Positions 17,264-28,771 are shown, numbered from the stretch's first letter. The stretch is DNA of 42,568 bases from Saccharopolyspora sp. NFXS83 (GCF_026241095.1 NZ_JAPFGB010000041.1:1-42568); one strand, 5' to 3'. The notes: generated by a model from the letters alone, not told the origin. Numbers and translations are program-made.

Positions 17264-17407
17264 CAGGACGACGAAAGAAGATCATTGCGCACGGCCCCGC
17301 GAGCACCCCTGTGCGCCGACCCGATCCGGTTCGTGGGGACCGTCGCGCTCTACGCTGCCATCCGATGTCTGCCTCGACCGCAGTGCAGGCGAAGGGGGAG
17401 GAAGCGG

Positions 17408-18430
17408 ATGAGCGTGCCCGGCGGGCGGCCGACGCTGGAGGATGTGGCGGCTCGGGCGGGGGTGTCCCGGGCGACGGTGTCCCGGGTGATCAACGACTCG
17501 CCGCGGGTGAGCCCGGAGGCGCGCGACCAGGTGGCCGCCGCGGTCCGCGACCTCGGCTACGTGCCCAACCGCGCGGCCCGCGCGCTGGTCACCCGGCGGA
17601 CGGGCGCGGTCGCGCTGGTGCTTTCGGAACCGGAGAACAAGTTCTTCGACGACCCGTTCTTCGCCTCCACGGTCCGCATCGTCTCCCAGCACCTCTCCAC
17701 CGGGGACAGCCAGATGGTGCTGCTGATGGTGCACCGGCCGGATGATCACGCGCGGATCGCCCGCTACCTGGCCGCCGGGCACGTGGACGGCGCGCTGGTT
17801 CTCGCTCCGCACCGCGACGATCCGCTGCCGGAGGCGGTGCGGGAGCTGCCGCTGCCGGTGGTGTTCGGCGGCAGGCCGTGGATCCCCGAGCACGGCCTGC
17901 ACCTGGTCGACCACGACAACGTCGGCGGTGGCAGGCAGGCCACCGAGCACCTGCTGTCGCTGGGCAGGCGCAGCGTCGTGACCGTCGCGGGCCCGCAGGA
18001 CGAGTACGCGGGCCTGGAGCGGCTGCAGGGTTGGCGGGAGGCGACCGGGGCGGACGACGCGGCGACGGCGCTGCGCGCCGAGCCCGGCGGGTTCACCGAG
18101 CAGGGCGGCGAGCGGGCCATGGCCGAGCTGCTGGCTCGGGTGCCGGACCTGGACGCGGTGTTCGTGGCGAACGACCTGATGGCGATCGGCGCGCTGCGGG
18201 CGCTGCGCGAGGCCGGTCGGCGGGTCCCGCGGGACGTGGCGGTGGTCGGGTTCGACGACCAGCCCGCGATCGCGCCGCACACCGATCCCCCGCTCACGAC
18301 GATCCGGCAGGACCCGGCGCTGCGCACGGTGCACATGGTGGAGTTGATGCGGCGGTTGATCGCGGGCGAGCGGGTCGCGCCCGGCCGGGAGATCCTGCCC
18401 GTGGAACTCGTCCGCCGGGACTCGGCGTGA
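17408..18430 (+). CDS. LacI-family transcriptional repressor
   Basis: The 340-residue regulator has an N-terminal LacI helix-turn-helix (PTLEDVAARAGVSRATVSRVIND, about 7-29) and a sugar-binding periplasmic-type core (about 60-335), ending in the usual FDDQPAIAPHTDPPLTTIRQDP region. The ATG at 17408 is chosen because GGGGGAGGAAG lies just upstream and the HTH begins immediately; upstream in-frame sequence is unlike the family. The next gene on the same strand is a secreted GH16 glucanase whose promoter region has a CebR-like operator. Control of glucan use, released by an oligosaccharide, is therefore the likely role (inference). Confidence 0.93.
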   Translation: MSVPGGRPTLEDVAARAGVSRATVSRVINDSPRVSPEARDQVAAAVRDLGYVPNRAARALVTRRTGAVALVLSEPENKFFDDPFFASTVRIVSQHLSTGDSQMVLLMVHRPDDHARIARYLAAGHVDGALVLAPHRDDPLPEAVRELPLPVVFGGRPWIPEHGLHLVDHDNVGGGRQATEHLLSLGRRSVVTVAGPQDEYAGLERLQGWREATGADDAATALRAEPGGFTEQGGERAMAELLARVPDLDAVFVANDLMAIGALRALREAGRRVPRDVAVVGFDDQPAIAPHTDPPLTTIRQDPALRTVHMVELMRRLIAGERVAPGREILPVELVRRDSA

Positions 18431-18683
18431 TCGTCCGTCCGGGTGGTGGAATTCCGTTCTCCCCACACCCGGAGCGGCGAAAGAAGATCATCGAATCGAG
18501 CATTCGAATGCGTTCGCGAGGCATTGTTTCCGGTCAATACTGGCAATAACGGTGATAATCGATTCGCCGAATCGCACAACCGGGTTCCGATGACCTCCCA
18601 ATAGCGGCCGATCGGCGTAATCAGCCCCGGACTGCATCGATATAGCCTTTACCGGAACGTTTCAGGTGAGCAGCCTGTTCCGT
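18431..18683 (+). other. AT-richer promoter region before GH16 gene
   Basis: No gene is seen. CCGGGTG/CACCCGG-type complementarity soon after the lacI stop may terminate that transcript. A perfect palindrome GCATTCGAATGC lies at 18500-18511. The stretch about 18535-18650 is unusually AT-rich for this genome; TATAGCCT near 18641-18648 is a possible -10, but no clear -35 was found. Confidence 0.4.
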
Positions 18684-18697
18684 TGAGAGCGCTCCCA
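18684..18697. promoter_or_regulatory. CebR-like LacI operator upstream of GH16 gene
   Basis: TGAGAGCGCTCCCA differs by one base from the perfect palindrome TGGGAGCGCTCCCA, the operator known for CebR in Streptomyces. It sits 34 bp before the GH16 start codon and downstream of the adjacent LacI gene, where it would block transcription. The match is seen directly; the pairing with this LacI protein is inference. Confidence 0.75.
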
Positions 18698-18730
18698 CCC
18701 TTCAACGTCCCCCCCGCGAAGGAGATTTCC

Positions 18731-19651
18731 GTGTCCCGAACCGGTTTCAAGGCGGCAGCAGGCAGCACGCTCGCCGCGCTTTGCCTGTTCCCGTTCGCCA
18801 CCGCCTCGGCCACCCCCGCACCGGCCGCTGACGCCGCGCAGCCGAAGGCCGAGGTGTTCTTCGACGACTTCTCCGGTGCCGAGCTCGACCGGTCCAAGTG
18901 GCAGGTCGAGGTCACCGGGGAGAACTTCGGCACGGTCAACCAGGAGCAGCAGGCGTACGTCGACTCCCCCGAGACCATCTACATCGAGCACGACGACGGG
19001 GCAACCGGCGCCACCAACGGTGCGCTGGCCCTGCACGCGCGCAACACCCCCGGCTTCCAGGCTCCCGACGGGAACACCTACGACTTCCAGTCGGGCCGGG
19101 TCAACACGAAGGACAAGTTCGAGTTCACCCACGGCAGCTACTCGGCGCGGCTGAAGCTGCCCGAGGGCGGCACCAGCCCGGGCCTGTGGCCCGCCTGGTG
19201 GTCGCTGGGCGCGAACATGGACGAGGTGGGCTGGCCGCAGAACGGTGAAGTCGACGTCATGGAGAGCGTCGGCGAGCCGTGGACCAGCGTCGCGCTGCAC
19301 GGTCCCGAATACCACGGCGACACCCCGATCGCGGGCCAGCAGCAGTTCGAGGGCATGGACCCCGCGGACTGGCACACCTACAAGGTGGACTGGACGACCG
19401 ATGGATTCGTCTTCTCCGTCGACGACAAGCAGATCTACGAGATCACTCGCGCCGAAATGGAGCAGAACGGCTGGACTTGGGTCTACGACGACCCGCAGTT
19501 CATGATTCTGAACTTCGCCACCGGTGGTCAGTTCCCGAACGGCGTCAACGGCGTGACCGAACCCTATTTCGGACTGCCGCAGGAATCGGTCGACAAGATC
19601 AAGTCGGGTAATGCCCGCTACCTGATCGACTGGGTCCGCGTCGAACAGTGA
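18731..19651 (+). CDS. Secreted GH16 endo-beta-1,3-glucanase-like glycosidase
   Basis: The 306-residue protein has a Sec signal peptide (about 1-28, hydrophobic core LAALCLFPFATASA) and a single GH16 jelly-roll domain. The catalytic signature EVDVME is at residues 173-178, with Glu173 and Glu178 as nucleophile and acid/base and Asp175 between them; GLWPAWWSLG precedes it. This matches laminarinase-type enzymes that cut beta-1,3-glucans. No carbohydrate-binding module is present. The GTG at 18731 is chosen because AAGGAG lies 8 nt upstream and it starts the signal peptide directly. A CebR-like operator lies just upstream and a LacI gene precedes it. Exact substrate is inferred. Confidence 0.92.
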   Translation: MSRTGFKAAAGSTLAALCLFPFATASATPAPAADAAQPKAEVFFDDFSGAELDRSKWQVEVTGENFGTVNQEQQAYVDSPETIYIEHDDGATGATNGALALHARNTPGFQAPDGNTYDFQSGRVNTKDKFEFTHGSYSARLKLPEGGTSPGLWPAWWSLGANMDEVGWPQNGEVDVMESVGEPWTSVALHGPEYHGDTPIAGQQQFEGMDPADWHTYKVDWTTDGFVFSVDDKQIYEITRAEMEQNGWTWVYDDPQFMILNFATGGQFPNGVNGVTEPYFGLPQESVDKIKSGNARYLIDWVRVEQ

Positions 19652-19776
19652 TTCCCGATCACGTGCGTCGTGATCCGCGCCCACGACGCCCGTGAACCGG
19701 GTGGAGGCGTAGCCCCGGCGCGTGCCCGGTCCGATCCCGGCCGCACCGCGGGCCACGCCCCCGAACTTCCCGAAGT

Positions 19777-19876
19777 GAACGGACCGTTCGCCCGCAGTCA
19801 TCGGGCGAACGGTCCGTTCGTCGTTGCGGGGTCGCGAAAGCAGAACGGACCGCGCGGTCGTCCGCGCGGTCCGTTC
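19777..19876. terminator. Two GAACGGACC-type palindromes between convergent GH16 and guaA genes
   Basis: GAACGGACCGTTCGCCCG (19777-19794) pairs perfectly with 19802-19819. GAACGGACCGCGCGG (19843-19857) pairs perfectly with 19862-19876 around a TCGT loop. Both lie between convergent genes and probably terminate from each side. They share the GAACGGACC core with the array at the right end of the window. Confidence 0.8.
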
Positions 19877-19896
19877 CACTCACTTCCGGAGCCGGG

Positions 19897-21507
<1,611 letters not shown>

Positions 21508-21622
21508 GTCGTCGAAACCTCCAGGCGAATGCGTGCGCTGCACCCATCATCCCAGCTAGCCCGCACCACCCGGCCAGCGGCTCCGCCACCGGTCGCGCTC
21601 ACGTGCCCGGCCGCCACCGCGA

Positions 21623-23338
21623 TCACACCAGCGGCAGCCGCAGGGCCCCGGGAGCGTCGGCGGGCACCGCCGGGCTCTTCGGCGCGACCGGGTCCATCCG
21701 CCGGTAGCCGTCGGCCTGCTCGGCGCGCCGGTCCGGCTCGCCCTTGTTGGGCCACATCGAGAACGCCCGCTCCGCCTGCGCGGTGATCGTCAGCGACGGG
21801 TTGACCCCGAGGTTCGCGGTGATCGCCGAGCCGTCCACGATCGACAGCGTGGGATGTCCGAACGCCCGGTGGTACGGGTCGACGACCCCGTGCTCGGCGT
21901 CCTCCCCGATGGCGCAGCCACCGATGAAGTGCGCGGTCATCGGCATGTCGATCAGTTCGCCCCAGGTGCCGCCCGCGATGCCGCCGATCTTCTCGGCGAC
22001 CCGCTCGTTGGCTTCCTCACCTGCGGGGATGTAGCTGGGGTTGGGCGCACCGTGGCCCTGCCGGGAGGTGAGCCGGGAGCCGAACAGGCCGCGCTTGACG
22101 CGGGTGATCAGCGAGTTGTCCAGGCTCTGCATCACCAGCAGGATGATCGTGCGCTCGCTCCAGTTGCGCACGATCGCCATCTTCAGCGCCTTCACCGGGT
22201 CGTTGCGCACGAACCGCAGCCACTGCTTCCAGCGCGGGTCGGGCTGACCGCCCTTGGTGGGGAAGGTCTGCAGCAGCCCCATCGCGTTGCTGCCCTTGCC
22301 GTAGCGGACGGGCTCGATGTGGGTGTCCTCGTCGGGGTGGAACGACGAGGTGATCGCGACGCCGCTGGAGTAGTTCTGCTCGCCCAGCTCGCTGACCTGC
22401 GCCCCGATGATCGCCTCGGAGTTCGTCCGGGTCAGCTCCCCCAGCTTCGCCGACAGCCGCGGCAGGTCGCCGCGGTCCCGCGCCCGGTGCAGCAGGTTCT
22501 GGGTGCCCCAGGTCCCGGCGGCGACGACGACCTGGTCGGCGGTGAACACCTTGCTGCCGAAAGCGGTCTTCGCCCCGGTACGCCGGGTCCCGATCCGCCA
22601 GCGCCCGTCGCCGCCCTCGGTGAGCCGGTGCACGGTGGTCATCGGGAACACCTCGGCACCACCGGCCTCCGCGAGGTGCAGGTAGTTCTTGACCAGCGTG
22701 TTCTTCGCCCCGACCCGGCAGCCGGTCATGCAGGCACCGCATTCGGTGCAGCCGGTCCGGGAGGGTCCGGCGCCGCCGAAGTACGGGTCGGCGACCGTCT
22801 CCCCCGGCTTGCCGAAGTGCACGCCCACCGGGGTCGGGTGGTAGCTGTCGCCGACGCCCATGTCGGCGGCGACCTGCTTCATCACCACGTCCGACGGCGT
22901 GGTCGTCGGGTTCGTGACCACGCCGAGCATCCGGCTGGCCTGGTCGTAGTGCGGGGAGAGCTCGGATTCCCAGTCCGTGATGTGCGCCCACTGCGAGTCG
23001 TTGTAGAACGGCTTCAACGGCCGGTACAGCGTGTTCGCGTACACCAGCGAGCCGCCGCCGACCCCGGAGCCGGCCAGGATCAGGCAGTCCCGCAGCAGGT
23101 GGATGCGCTGGATGCCGTAGCAGCCGATCTGCGGTGCCCACAGGAACCGGCGCAGGTCCCAGGAGGTCTTCGCGAACTCGTCGTCGCTGAATCGCCTCCC
23201 GGCCTCCACCACGGCCACCCGGTAGCCCTTCTCGGTGAGCCGCAGCGCGGCGACGCTGCCGCCGAAGCCGGAGCCGATCACGACGACGTCGTAGTGGAGG
23301 GGTCCTTGGTGACCTTGAGCACCGTTGCTGGAAGCCAT
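21623..23338 (-). CDS. choD: GMC-family flavoprotein oxidoreductase, cholesterol-oxidase-like (ChoD type)
   Basis: This 571-residue FAD enzyme starts with the Rossmann motif VVIGSGFGGSVAALRL (about 19-34). Active-site residues typical of GMC oxidases lie near the end (HFIGGC and NPSLTITAQAER). A cysteine cluster C197-x2-C200-x2-C203-x3-C207 lies mid-protein, as in the Rv3409c branch but not in classical extracellular cholesterol oxidases. No signal peptide is present. In mycobacteria this gene also sits next to guaB3 (recalled synteny). Oxidation of a sterol or other alcohol is possible, but the true substrate of this branch is uncertain. TAACGT lies 6 nt before the ATG on its strand, suggesting a leaderless mRNA. 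Confidence 0.88.
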   Translation of the reverse strand: MASSNGAQGHQGPLHYDVVVIGSGFGGSVAALRLTEKGYRVAVVEAGRRFSDDEFAKTSWDLRRFLWAPQIGCYGIQRIHLLRDCLILAGSGVGGGSLVYANTLYRPLKPFYNDSQWAHITDWESELSPHYDQASRMLGVVTNPTTTPSDVVMKQVAADMGVGDSYHPTPVGVHFGKPGETVADPYFGGAGPSRTGCTECGACMTGCRVGAKNTLVKNYLHLAEAGGAEVFPMTTVHRLTEGGDGRWRIGTRRTGAKTAFGSKVFTADQVVVAAGTWGTQNLLHRARDRGDLPRLSAKLGELTRTNSEAIIGAQVSELGEQNYSSGVAITSSFHPDEDTHIEPVRYGKGSNAMGLLQTFPTKGGQPDPRWKQWLRFVRNDPVKALKMAIVRNWSERTIILLVMQSLDNSLITRVKRGLFGSRLTSRQGHGAPNPSYIPAGEEANERVAEKIGGIAGGTWGELIDMPMTAHFIGGCAIGEDAEHGVVDPYHRAFGHPTLSIVDGSAITANLGVNPSLTITAQAERAFSMWPNKGEPDRRAEQADGYRRMDPVAPKSPAVPADAPGALRLPLV

Positions 23339-23504
23339 GCCGACACGTTAGCCGTCATTACTCGCGGGTAGCTAGACCTTTCCGCTACTCCGCACGGCGG
23401 ATTCACGAAGACGAGGCGGGCTGGAGACCGAGCTCCGGACCCCACAGGACCACGCACCGCGAGCTTTGATCTGCCGACTCGCGACGCCCCCACCCCGGCC
23501 TCGC

Positions 23505-23732
23505 GACCGAAGCCGTGCCTTGGGCGGCGAAGCCCGCCTGCCTTGCGGCCGAAGGCCGTGCCTGGATGCGCGCCAGCGCATAGCCCACGTCGAAAAGCCG
23601 ACCACCCGCGGGTTCTCAGCGGCTTCCTCGCGAGGACAGCTTTTTCCCTCGTGGCGGAGCCACTCGGGAAAAGATCCCGCAGCGAGGAAGCCGCTGAGGT
23701 TCCGCCACCCGGACACGAAAGCAGAACGAGCC
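23505..23732 (-). repeat. Copy E of dispersed hairpin element
   Basis: On the minus strand the tail, a large hairpin (23615-23698, 84 nt, perfect 17-bp outer stem 23615-23631 with 23682-23698), and the mini-hairpin chain (about 23505-23582) follow the guaB3 stop codon by 7 nt. The stem sequence is identical to copy B. The rest of the 23339-23739 gap holds only the promoter side of the GMC gene. Confidence 0.85.
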
Positions 23733-23739
23733 CGACGAT

Positions 23740-24870
23740 TCACCGCCGCAGCGTCAGGCCGACCTTCTGGAACTCCTTGAGCTCCGAGTACCCCGTCTTC
23801 GCCATCGAGCGGCGCAGGCCGCCGAAGAGGTTGATCGCGCCGAACGGGTCGCTGCTCGGCCCGAACAGCAGCGTTTCGAGGTCGGCACCGGCACCGGTGA
23901 AGCCGACGATCTCGCTGCGCGGCAGGCTCGGGTGCGCGGCGGCGGACGTCCAGTAGTAGCCCTGCGCCGGCGCCTCCTCCGCTTCGGTCAGCGCCTCGCC
24001 GAGCATCACCGCGTCCGCGCCGCACGCGATCGCCTTCGCGATGTCGCCGGAGTAGGACAACGCCCCGTCGGCGAGCACGTGCACGTACCGGCCGCCGGTC
24101 TCGTCGAGGTAGTCGCGGCGCGCGGCGGCGGCGTCGGCGATGGCGGTGGCCATCGGCACCCCGATGCCCAGCACCTGCGTGGTCGTCGCCGAACGGGACT
24201 GGCCGAACCCGACGATCACTCCGGCGGCACCGGTGCGCATCAGGTGCATCGCGGTGCGGTAGTCGCCCACGCCGCCCGCGATCACCGGCACGTCGAGGTC
24301 CGCGATGAACCGCTTCAGGTTCAGCGGCTCACCGTCGCGCGCGACGTGCTCGGCCGAGACGATGGTGCCGTGCACCATGAGCACCTCGACCCCGGCTGCC
24401 AGCAGGTCCGGGGTGAGCTCCTCGGCGTGCTGCGGGCTGACCCGCGCGGCGACGGTGACCCCGGAGTCCTTGATCTCCTTGATCGACTGGATGAGCAGGT
24501 CGTGGCGCACGGGAGCCGCGTGCAGCTCCTGCAGCAGCGTGATCGCGGCGGCCGGGTCCTCGTTCTCCTCGGCGGTGCGCACGACCTCGAGCAGCTTCTC
24601 CTCGACGTTGGAGTGCCGCGCCCACAGCCCTTCGGCGTTGAGCACGCCGAGACCGCCGAGCTCACCGACGCGGATCGCCGTCGCCGGGGACACCACGGCG
24701 TCCGTCGGGTGCGTCACCAGCGGGATGTCGAACCGGTAAGCATCGATCTGCCAGGCCAGCGACACGTCCTTCGACGAACGGGTCCGCCGGGACGGGACGA
24801 TCTCGATGTCCTCCAGGTCGTACCCCCGCATGGCCGTCCGGCCCATGCCGATCTCAACCAGATCCCGCAC
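23740..24870 (-). CDS. guaB3: GuaB3-family IMP dehydrogenase-like protein
   Basis: The 376-residue TIM-barrel protein belongs to the IMPDH/GMP reductase superfamily without CBS domains. It contains VIAGGVGDY, GAAGVIVGFGQ and SGDIAKAIACGADAVMLGEAL (phosphate-binding region). At the position of the IMPDH catalytic loop (GSICTTR in guaB of this window) it reads GQSRSATTTQV and has no cysteine, so classical IMPDH chemistry is unlikely; the activity of actinobacterial GuaB3 is not settled to my knowledge. The GTG start has GGGAGGAC at good spacing. In mycobacteria it directly follows guaB2; here a TetR/NmrA pair separates them. The transcript ends in repeat copy E. Confidence 0.93.
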   Translation of the reverse strand: MRDLVEIGMGRTAMRGYDLEDIEIVPSRRTRSSKDVSLAWQIDAYRFDIPLVTHPTDAVVSPATAIRVGELGGLGVLNAEGLWARHSNVEEKLLEVVRTAEENEDPAAAITLLQELHAAPVRHDLLIQSIKEIKDSGVTVAARVSPQHAEELTPDLLAAGVEVLMVHGTIVSAEHVARDGEPLNLKRFIADLDVPVIAGGVGDYRTAMHLMRTGAAGVIVGFGQSRSATTTQVLGIGVPMATAIADAAAARRDYLDETGGRYVHVLADGALSYSGDIAKAIACGADAVMLGEALTEAEEAPAQGYYWTSAAAHPSLPRSEIVGFTGAGADLETLLFGPSSDPFGAINLFGGLRRSMAKTGYSELKEFQKVGLTLRR

Positions 24871-24988
24871 GTCAAGTCCTCCCTACCAGCACCACAGCAC
24901 TCCAACGGAGCATTCTCTCTACTCCGGGCTCGGACCTCGCATCCGCCCCGGTCTTTCGGCTTCGACGCCCGGTGGGCGGCGGGAGGAC

Positions 24989-25555
24989 TCAGGCCTGCGG
25001 AGCCACGCCCGCTACGGCCAGCCTGAACAGCCTGTCGGCTTCGGCGGCGGCGTCCGCGCGGTGTTCGACGGCCAGCACGATGCCGACGATCAACGTGATC
25101 AGGTCGGCGAGGGCGACGTCCGGCCGCACCGCCCCGTCCCGCACGGCGCGGTCCAGCAGCGGTGCTCCCGCTTCCTCCAGCACCCCCGCGCAGGAGTTGC
25201 CCTCGACGGGGTCGACGTCGGGTCCCGTGTAGGACAGCGCGACCGCCAGGCCGCGGACGGAAGCGCAGTAGGCGACCACCTCGCCCAGCCAGCGCAGCAG
25301 CGCCTCGCGGCCGTCCGGCGCACCGGTCAGCTCGGCGGCGCGACGGCTCAGGGCGTCGATGCGGCTGTGCGAGACCGCTTCGAGCAGAGCGCGACGAGTG
25401 GGGAAGTGCCTGCGCACGGTGGCCGATCCGACTCCGGCGGTGCGGGCGATCTGCTCCAGGGAGGCTTCCGCGCCGCAGGCGGCGACCTCCTCCTCCGCCA
25501 CGGCGAGGATGCGGGCGTGGTTGCGCCGGGCGTCCGAACGCTGCGCGCCGGTCAC
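24989..25555 (-). CDS. TetR-family transcriptional repressor
   Basis: The 188-residue regulator has an N-terminal TetR helix-turn-helix (residues about 10-55: ILAVAEEEVAACGAEASLEQIARTAGV then ATVRRHFPTRRALLEAV), followed by an all-helical ligand domain that looks like the TetR_C SACE_7040-type family. The GTG at 25555 is preferred because a perfect AGGAGGTGA ribosome site lies 4 nt upstream; a longer frame extends through the operators and is implausible. It diverges from an NmrA-like oxidoreductase, and two near-identical palindromes fill the shared promoter. Autorepression and control of the oxidoreductase are therefore likely. The ligand is unknown. Confidence 0.94.
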   Translation of the reverse strand: MTGAQRSDARRNHARILAVAEEEVAACGAEASLEQIARTAGVGSATVRRHFPTRRALLEAVSHSRIDALSRRAAELTGAPDGREALLRWLGEVVAYCASVRGLAVALSYTGPDVDPVEGNSCAGVLEEAGAPLLDRAVRDGAVRPDVALADLITLIVGIVLAVEHRADAAAEADRLFRLAVAGVAPQA

Positions 25556-25570
25556 GGCGTCACCTCCTGC

Positions 25571-25631
25571 TTCACAAAACGGCGGGTCCCGCCGTATCGT
25601 ACGGGAACGCAAACGGCGGACCCCGCCGTTT
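25571..25631. promoter_or_regulatory. Twin TetR operators over NmrA promoter
   Basis: Two copies of AAACGGCGG-N3-CCGCCGT(T/A)T are present: O1 at 25577-25597 (one end mismatched) and O2 at 25611-25631 (perfect 9-bp arms). Their centres are 34 bp apart. TTCACA (25571-25576) and TATCGT (25595-25600), spaced by 18 bp, make a -35/-10 pair for the rightward gene, so O1 fills the spacer and O2 covers the transcript start region. Binding by the adjacent TetR protein is inference. Confidence 0.8.
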
Positions 25632-25647
25632 TTCCCCGAGGAGCAGC

Positions 25648-26568
25648 ATGCCCACTCCACCCGCACCCGTCCTCGTCTCCGGCGCCACCGGCAGGCAGGG
25701 CGGTGCCACCGCCCGCGCCCTGCTCGCAGCGGGCACGCCCGTCCGCGCCCTGGTGCGCGACCCCGCGACCGAACGCGCCGCCGCGGTGCGCGCGCTCGGC
25801 GCCGAACTGGTGACCGGCGATCTCCGCGACCGCGACTCCCTGGCACCGGCGGTCGACGGCGTCCGCGCCGTCTTCTCCGCGCAGATGCCCGAGCTCACCG
25901 AGGACGGCTTCGACTTCGACGGCGAGATCACCCAGGGCACCAACCTCGTCGAAGCGGCGCGGGCCGCCGAGGTGCCGCAGTTCGTGCACACCTCGGTCAG
26001 CGGCGCCGGTCAGCACACCGAGGTTCCCGGCATGGCCGACGGCCGGTGGAGCGTGGCGCACACCCTGGGCGTCAAGAGCACGATCCAGGACCGGGTCCGC
26101 GAAGCCGGTTTCCCCAGGTGGACGCTGCTCAAGCCGGCGTTCTTCATGGCGAACTTCCTGCCTTCGGCGGGCTTCCTGTTCCCGCGCGGTGTCGAAGGAG
26201 GCCTGGTCAGCGTCCTCAAGCCGGACACCCGCCTGCCCCTGATCGCGACGGCGGACATCGGCACGGCGGCGGCTGCCGCGATCGCCGAGCCGGAACGGTT
26301 CCACGAGGTCGAACTGGAATTGGCAGGAGACTTCCTGCCGGTGGAGCGGATCGCCGGAATCCTCTCCGGCGCGCTCGGCGTCCCGCTGACGGCCCCCGAC
26401 ATGACCGAGGCCGAAGCGCGGGCCGCCGGGATGCCGGACATGGGCGCCGGCCACGAGTACCTGAACGTGGTCGGCCAGCCCGCCCGGCCCGAGTTCGCCG
26501 CCGAACTGGGCATCCCCACCACCACGTTCGAGCAGTGGGCGGCGGAACACCTGCACGCAGGCGCGTGA
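25648..26568 (+). CDS. NmrA-like NAD(P)-binding oxidoreductase
   Basis: The 306-residue atypical short-chain dehydrogenase has the NAD(P) motif SGATGRQGGATARALL (about 10-25) and the conserved RALVRDP segment after strand 2. An NmrA/HSCARG-type core follows (FVHTSVSGAG, LKPAFFMANFLP). The Tyr-Lys catalytic pair of classical SDRs is not in the usual YxxxK form, so it may sense redox or act as a quinone or isoflavone-type reductase. The ATG has GAGGAGC 4 nt upstream. It diverges from the TetR gene and is controlled by twin operators. A shared terminator separates it from convergent guaB. Confidence 0.9.
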   Translation: MPTPPAPVLVSGATGRQGGATARALLAAGTPVRALVRDPATERAAAVRALGAELVTGDLRDRDSLAPAVDGVRAVFSAQMPELTEDGFDFDGEITQGTNLVEAARAAEVPQFVHTSVSGAGQHTEVPGMADGRWSVAHTLGVKSTIQDRVREAGFPRWTLLKPAFFMANFLPSAGFLFPRGVEGGLVSVLKPDTRLPLIATADIGTAAAAAIAEPERFHEVELELAGDFLPVERIAGILSGALGVPLTAPDMTEAEARAAGMPDMGAGHEYLNVVGQPARPEFAAELGIPTTTFEQWAAEHLHAGA

Positions 26569-26579
26569 CCCGAGGACGA

Positions 26580-26611
26580 GGGGCTCGGGAACCGATCGGC
26601 TCCCGAGCCCC
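26580..26611. terminator. Bidirectional terminator between NmrA-like gene and guaB
   Basis: GGGGCTCGGGA (26580-26590) pairs perfectly with TCCCGAGCCCC (26601-26611) around a 10-nt loop, between the convergent stop codons. Confidence 0.75.
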
Positions 26612-26617
26612 CGCACC

Positions 26618-28258
<1,641 letters not shown>

Positions 28259-28301
28259 TTACCCCATGATAGAGACCCGCTGGTCAGGGATGGTCAGCGG
28301 T

Positions 28302-28337
28302 GGGGCGCCCGCGCGGGCGCCCCCGCGCGGGCGCCCC
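28302..28337. promoter_or_regulatory. Perfect 16-bp GC-only hairpin between guaB and DUF5319 gene
   Basis: GGGGCGCCCGCGCGGG (28302-28317) and its exact complement (28322-28337) flank a 4-nt loop. It lies 41 bp before the DUF5319 start, in the divergent promoter region. Each arm is itself partly self-complementary. The role is unknown. Confidence 0.55.
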
Positions 28338-28378
28338 GAGCGGGAGTGCAGGTCGCGGTGGGCGGTACCGTGCCGTCC

Positions 28379-28771
28379 GTGCCGCACGATCCGCTGCCCC
28401 CAGACCCGTTCGCGGGAGACCCGGACGATCCGAGCAGAGCGCTCGACGACCAGGACCCCGAGTTCGGCCCGCCGCTGGGCGAGGACGAACGAGCCGAACT
28501 GCTGTCCGATCTGACCGACCTCGCGGTCTACCAGGCGTTGCTGGAGCCGCGCGGAGTCCGCGGCATCGTCGTGGACTGCACCGACTGCGGCGAGCCGCAC
28601 TACCACGACTGGGAGCTGCTGCGCTCCAGCCTGGAGCAGCTGCTGCACGACGGTCGGATGCGCCCGCACGAGCCGGCGTTCTCCCCGGACCCCAGCGATT
28701 ACATGAGCTGGGAGTACTGCCGCGGCTTCGCCGACGGCGTCACCGAGACGGAGAACGAGAGCAGCCGCTGA
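28379..28771 (+). CDS. DUF5319 family protein (Rv3412-like)
   Basis: The 130-residue cytoplasmic protein begins with the family pattern [18 protein letters not shown]. An acidic, helical central part and a probable metal-binding motif C67-x2-C70-x3-H74-x-H76 ([12 protein letters not shown]) follow, then [14 protein letters not shown] near the C-terminus with Cys114. The GTG at 28379 is supported by similarity to the recalled Rv3412 start and by TACCGT ending 7 nt before it (leaderless). The gene always sits between guaB and the sigD locus in actinobacteria as far as I recall. The biochemical function is not known. Confidence 0.85.
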   Translation: MPHDPLPPDPFAGDPDDPSRALDDQDPEFGPPLGEDERAELLSDLTDLAVYQALLEPRGVRGIVVDCTDCGEPHYHDWELLRSSLEQLLHDGRMRPHEPAFSPDPSDYMSWEYCRGFADGVTETENESSR

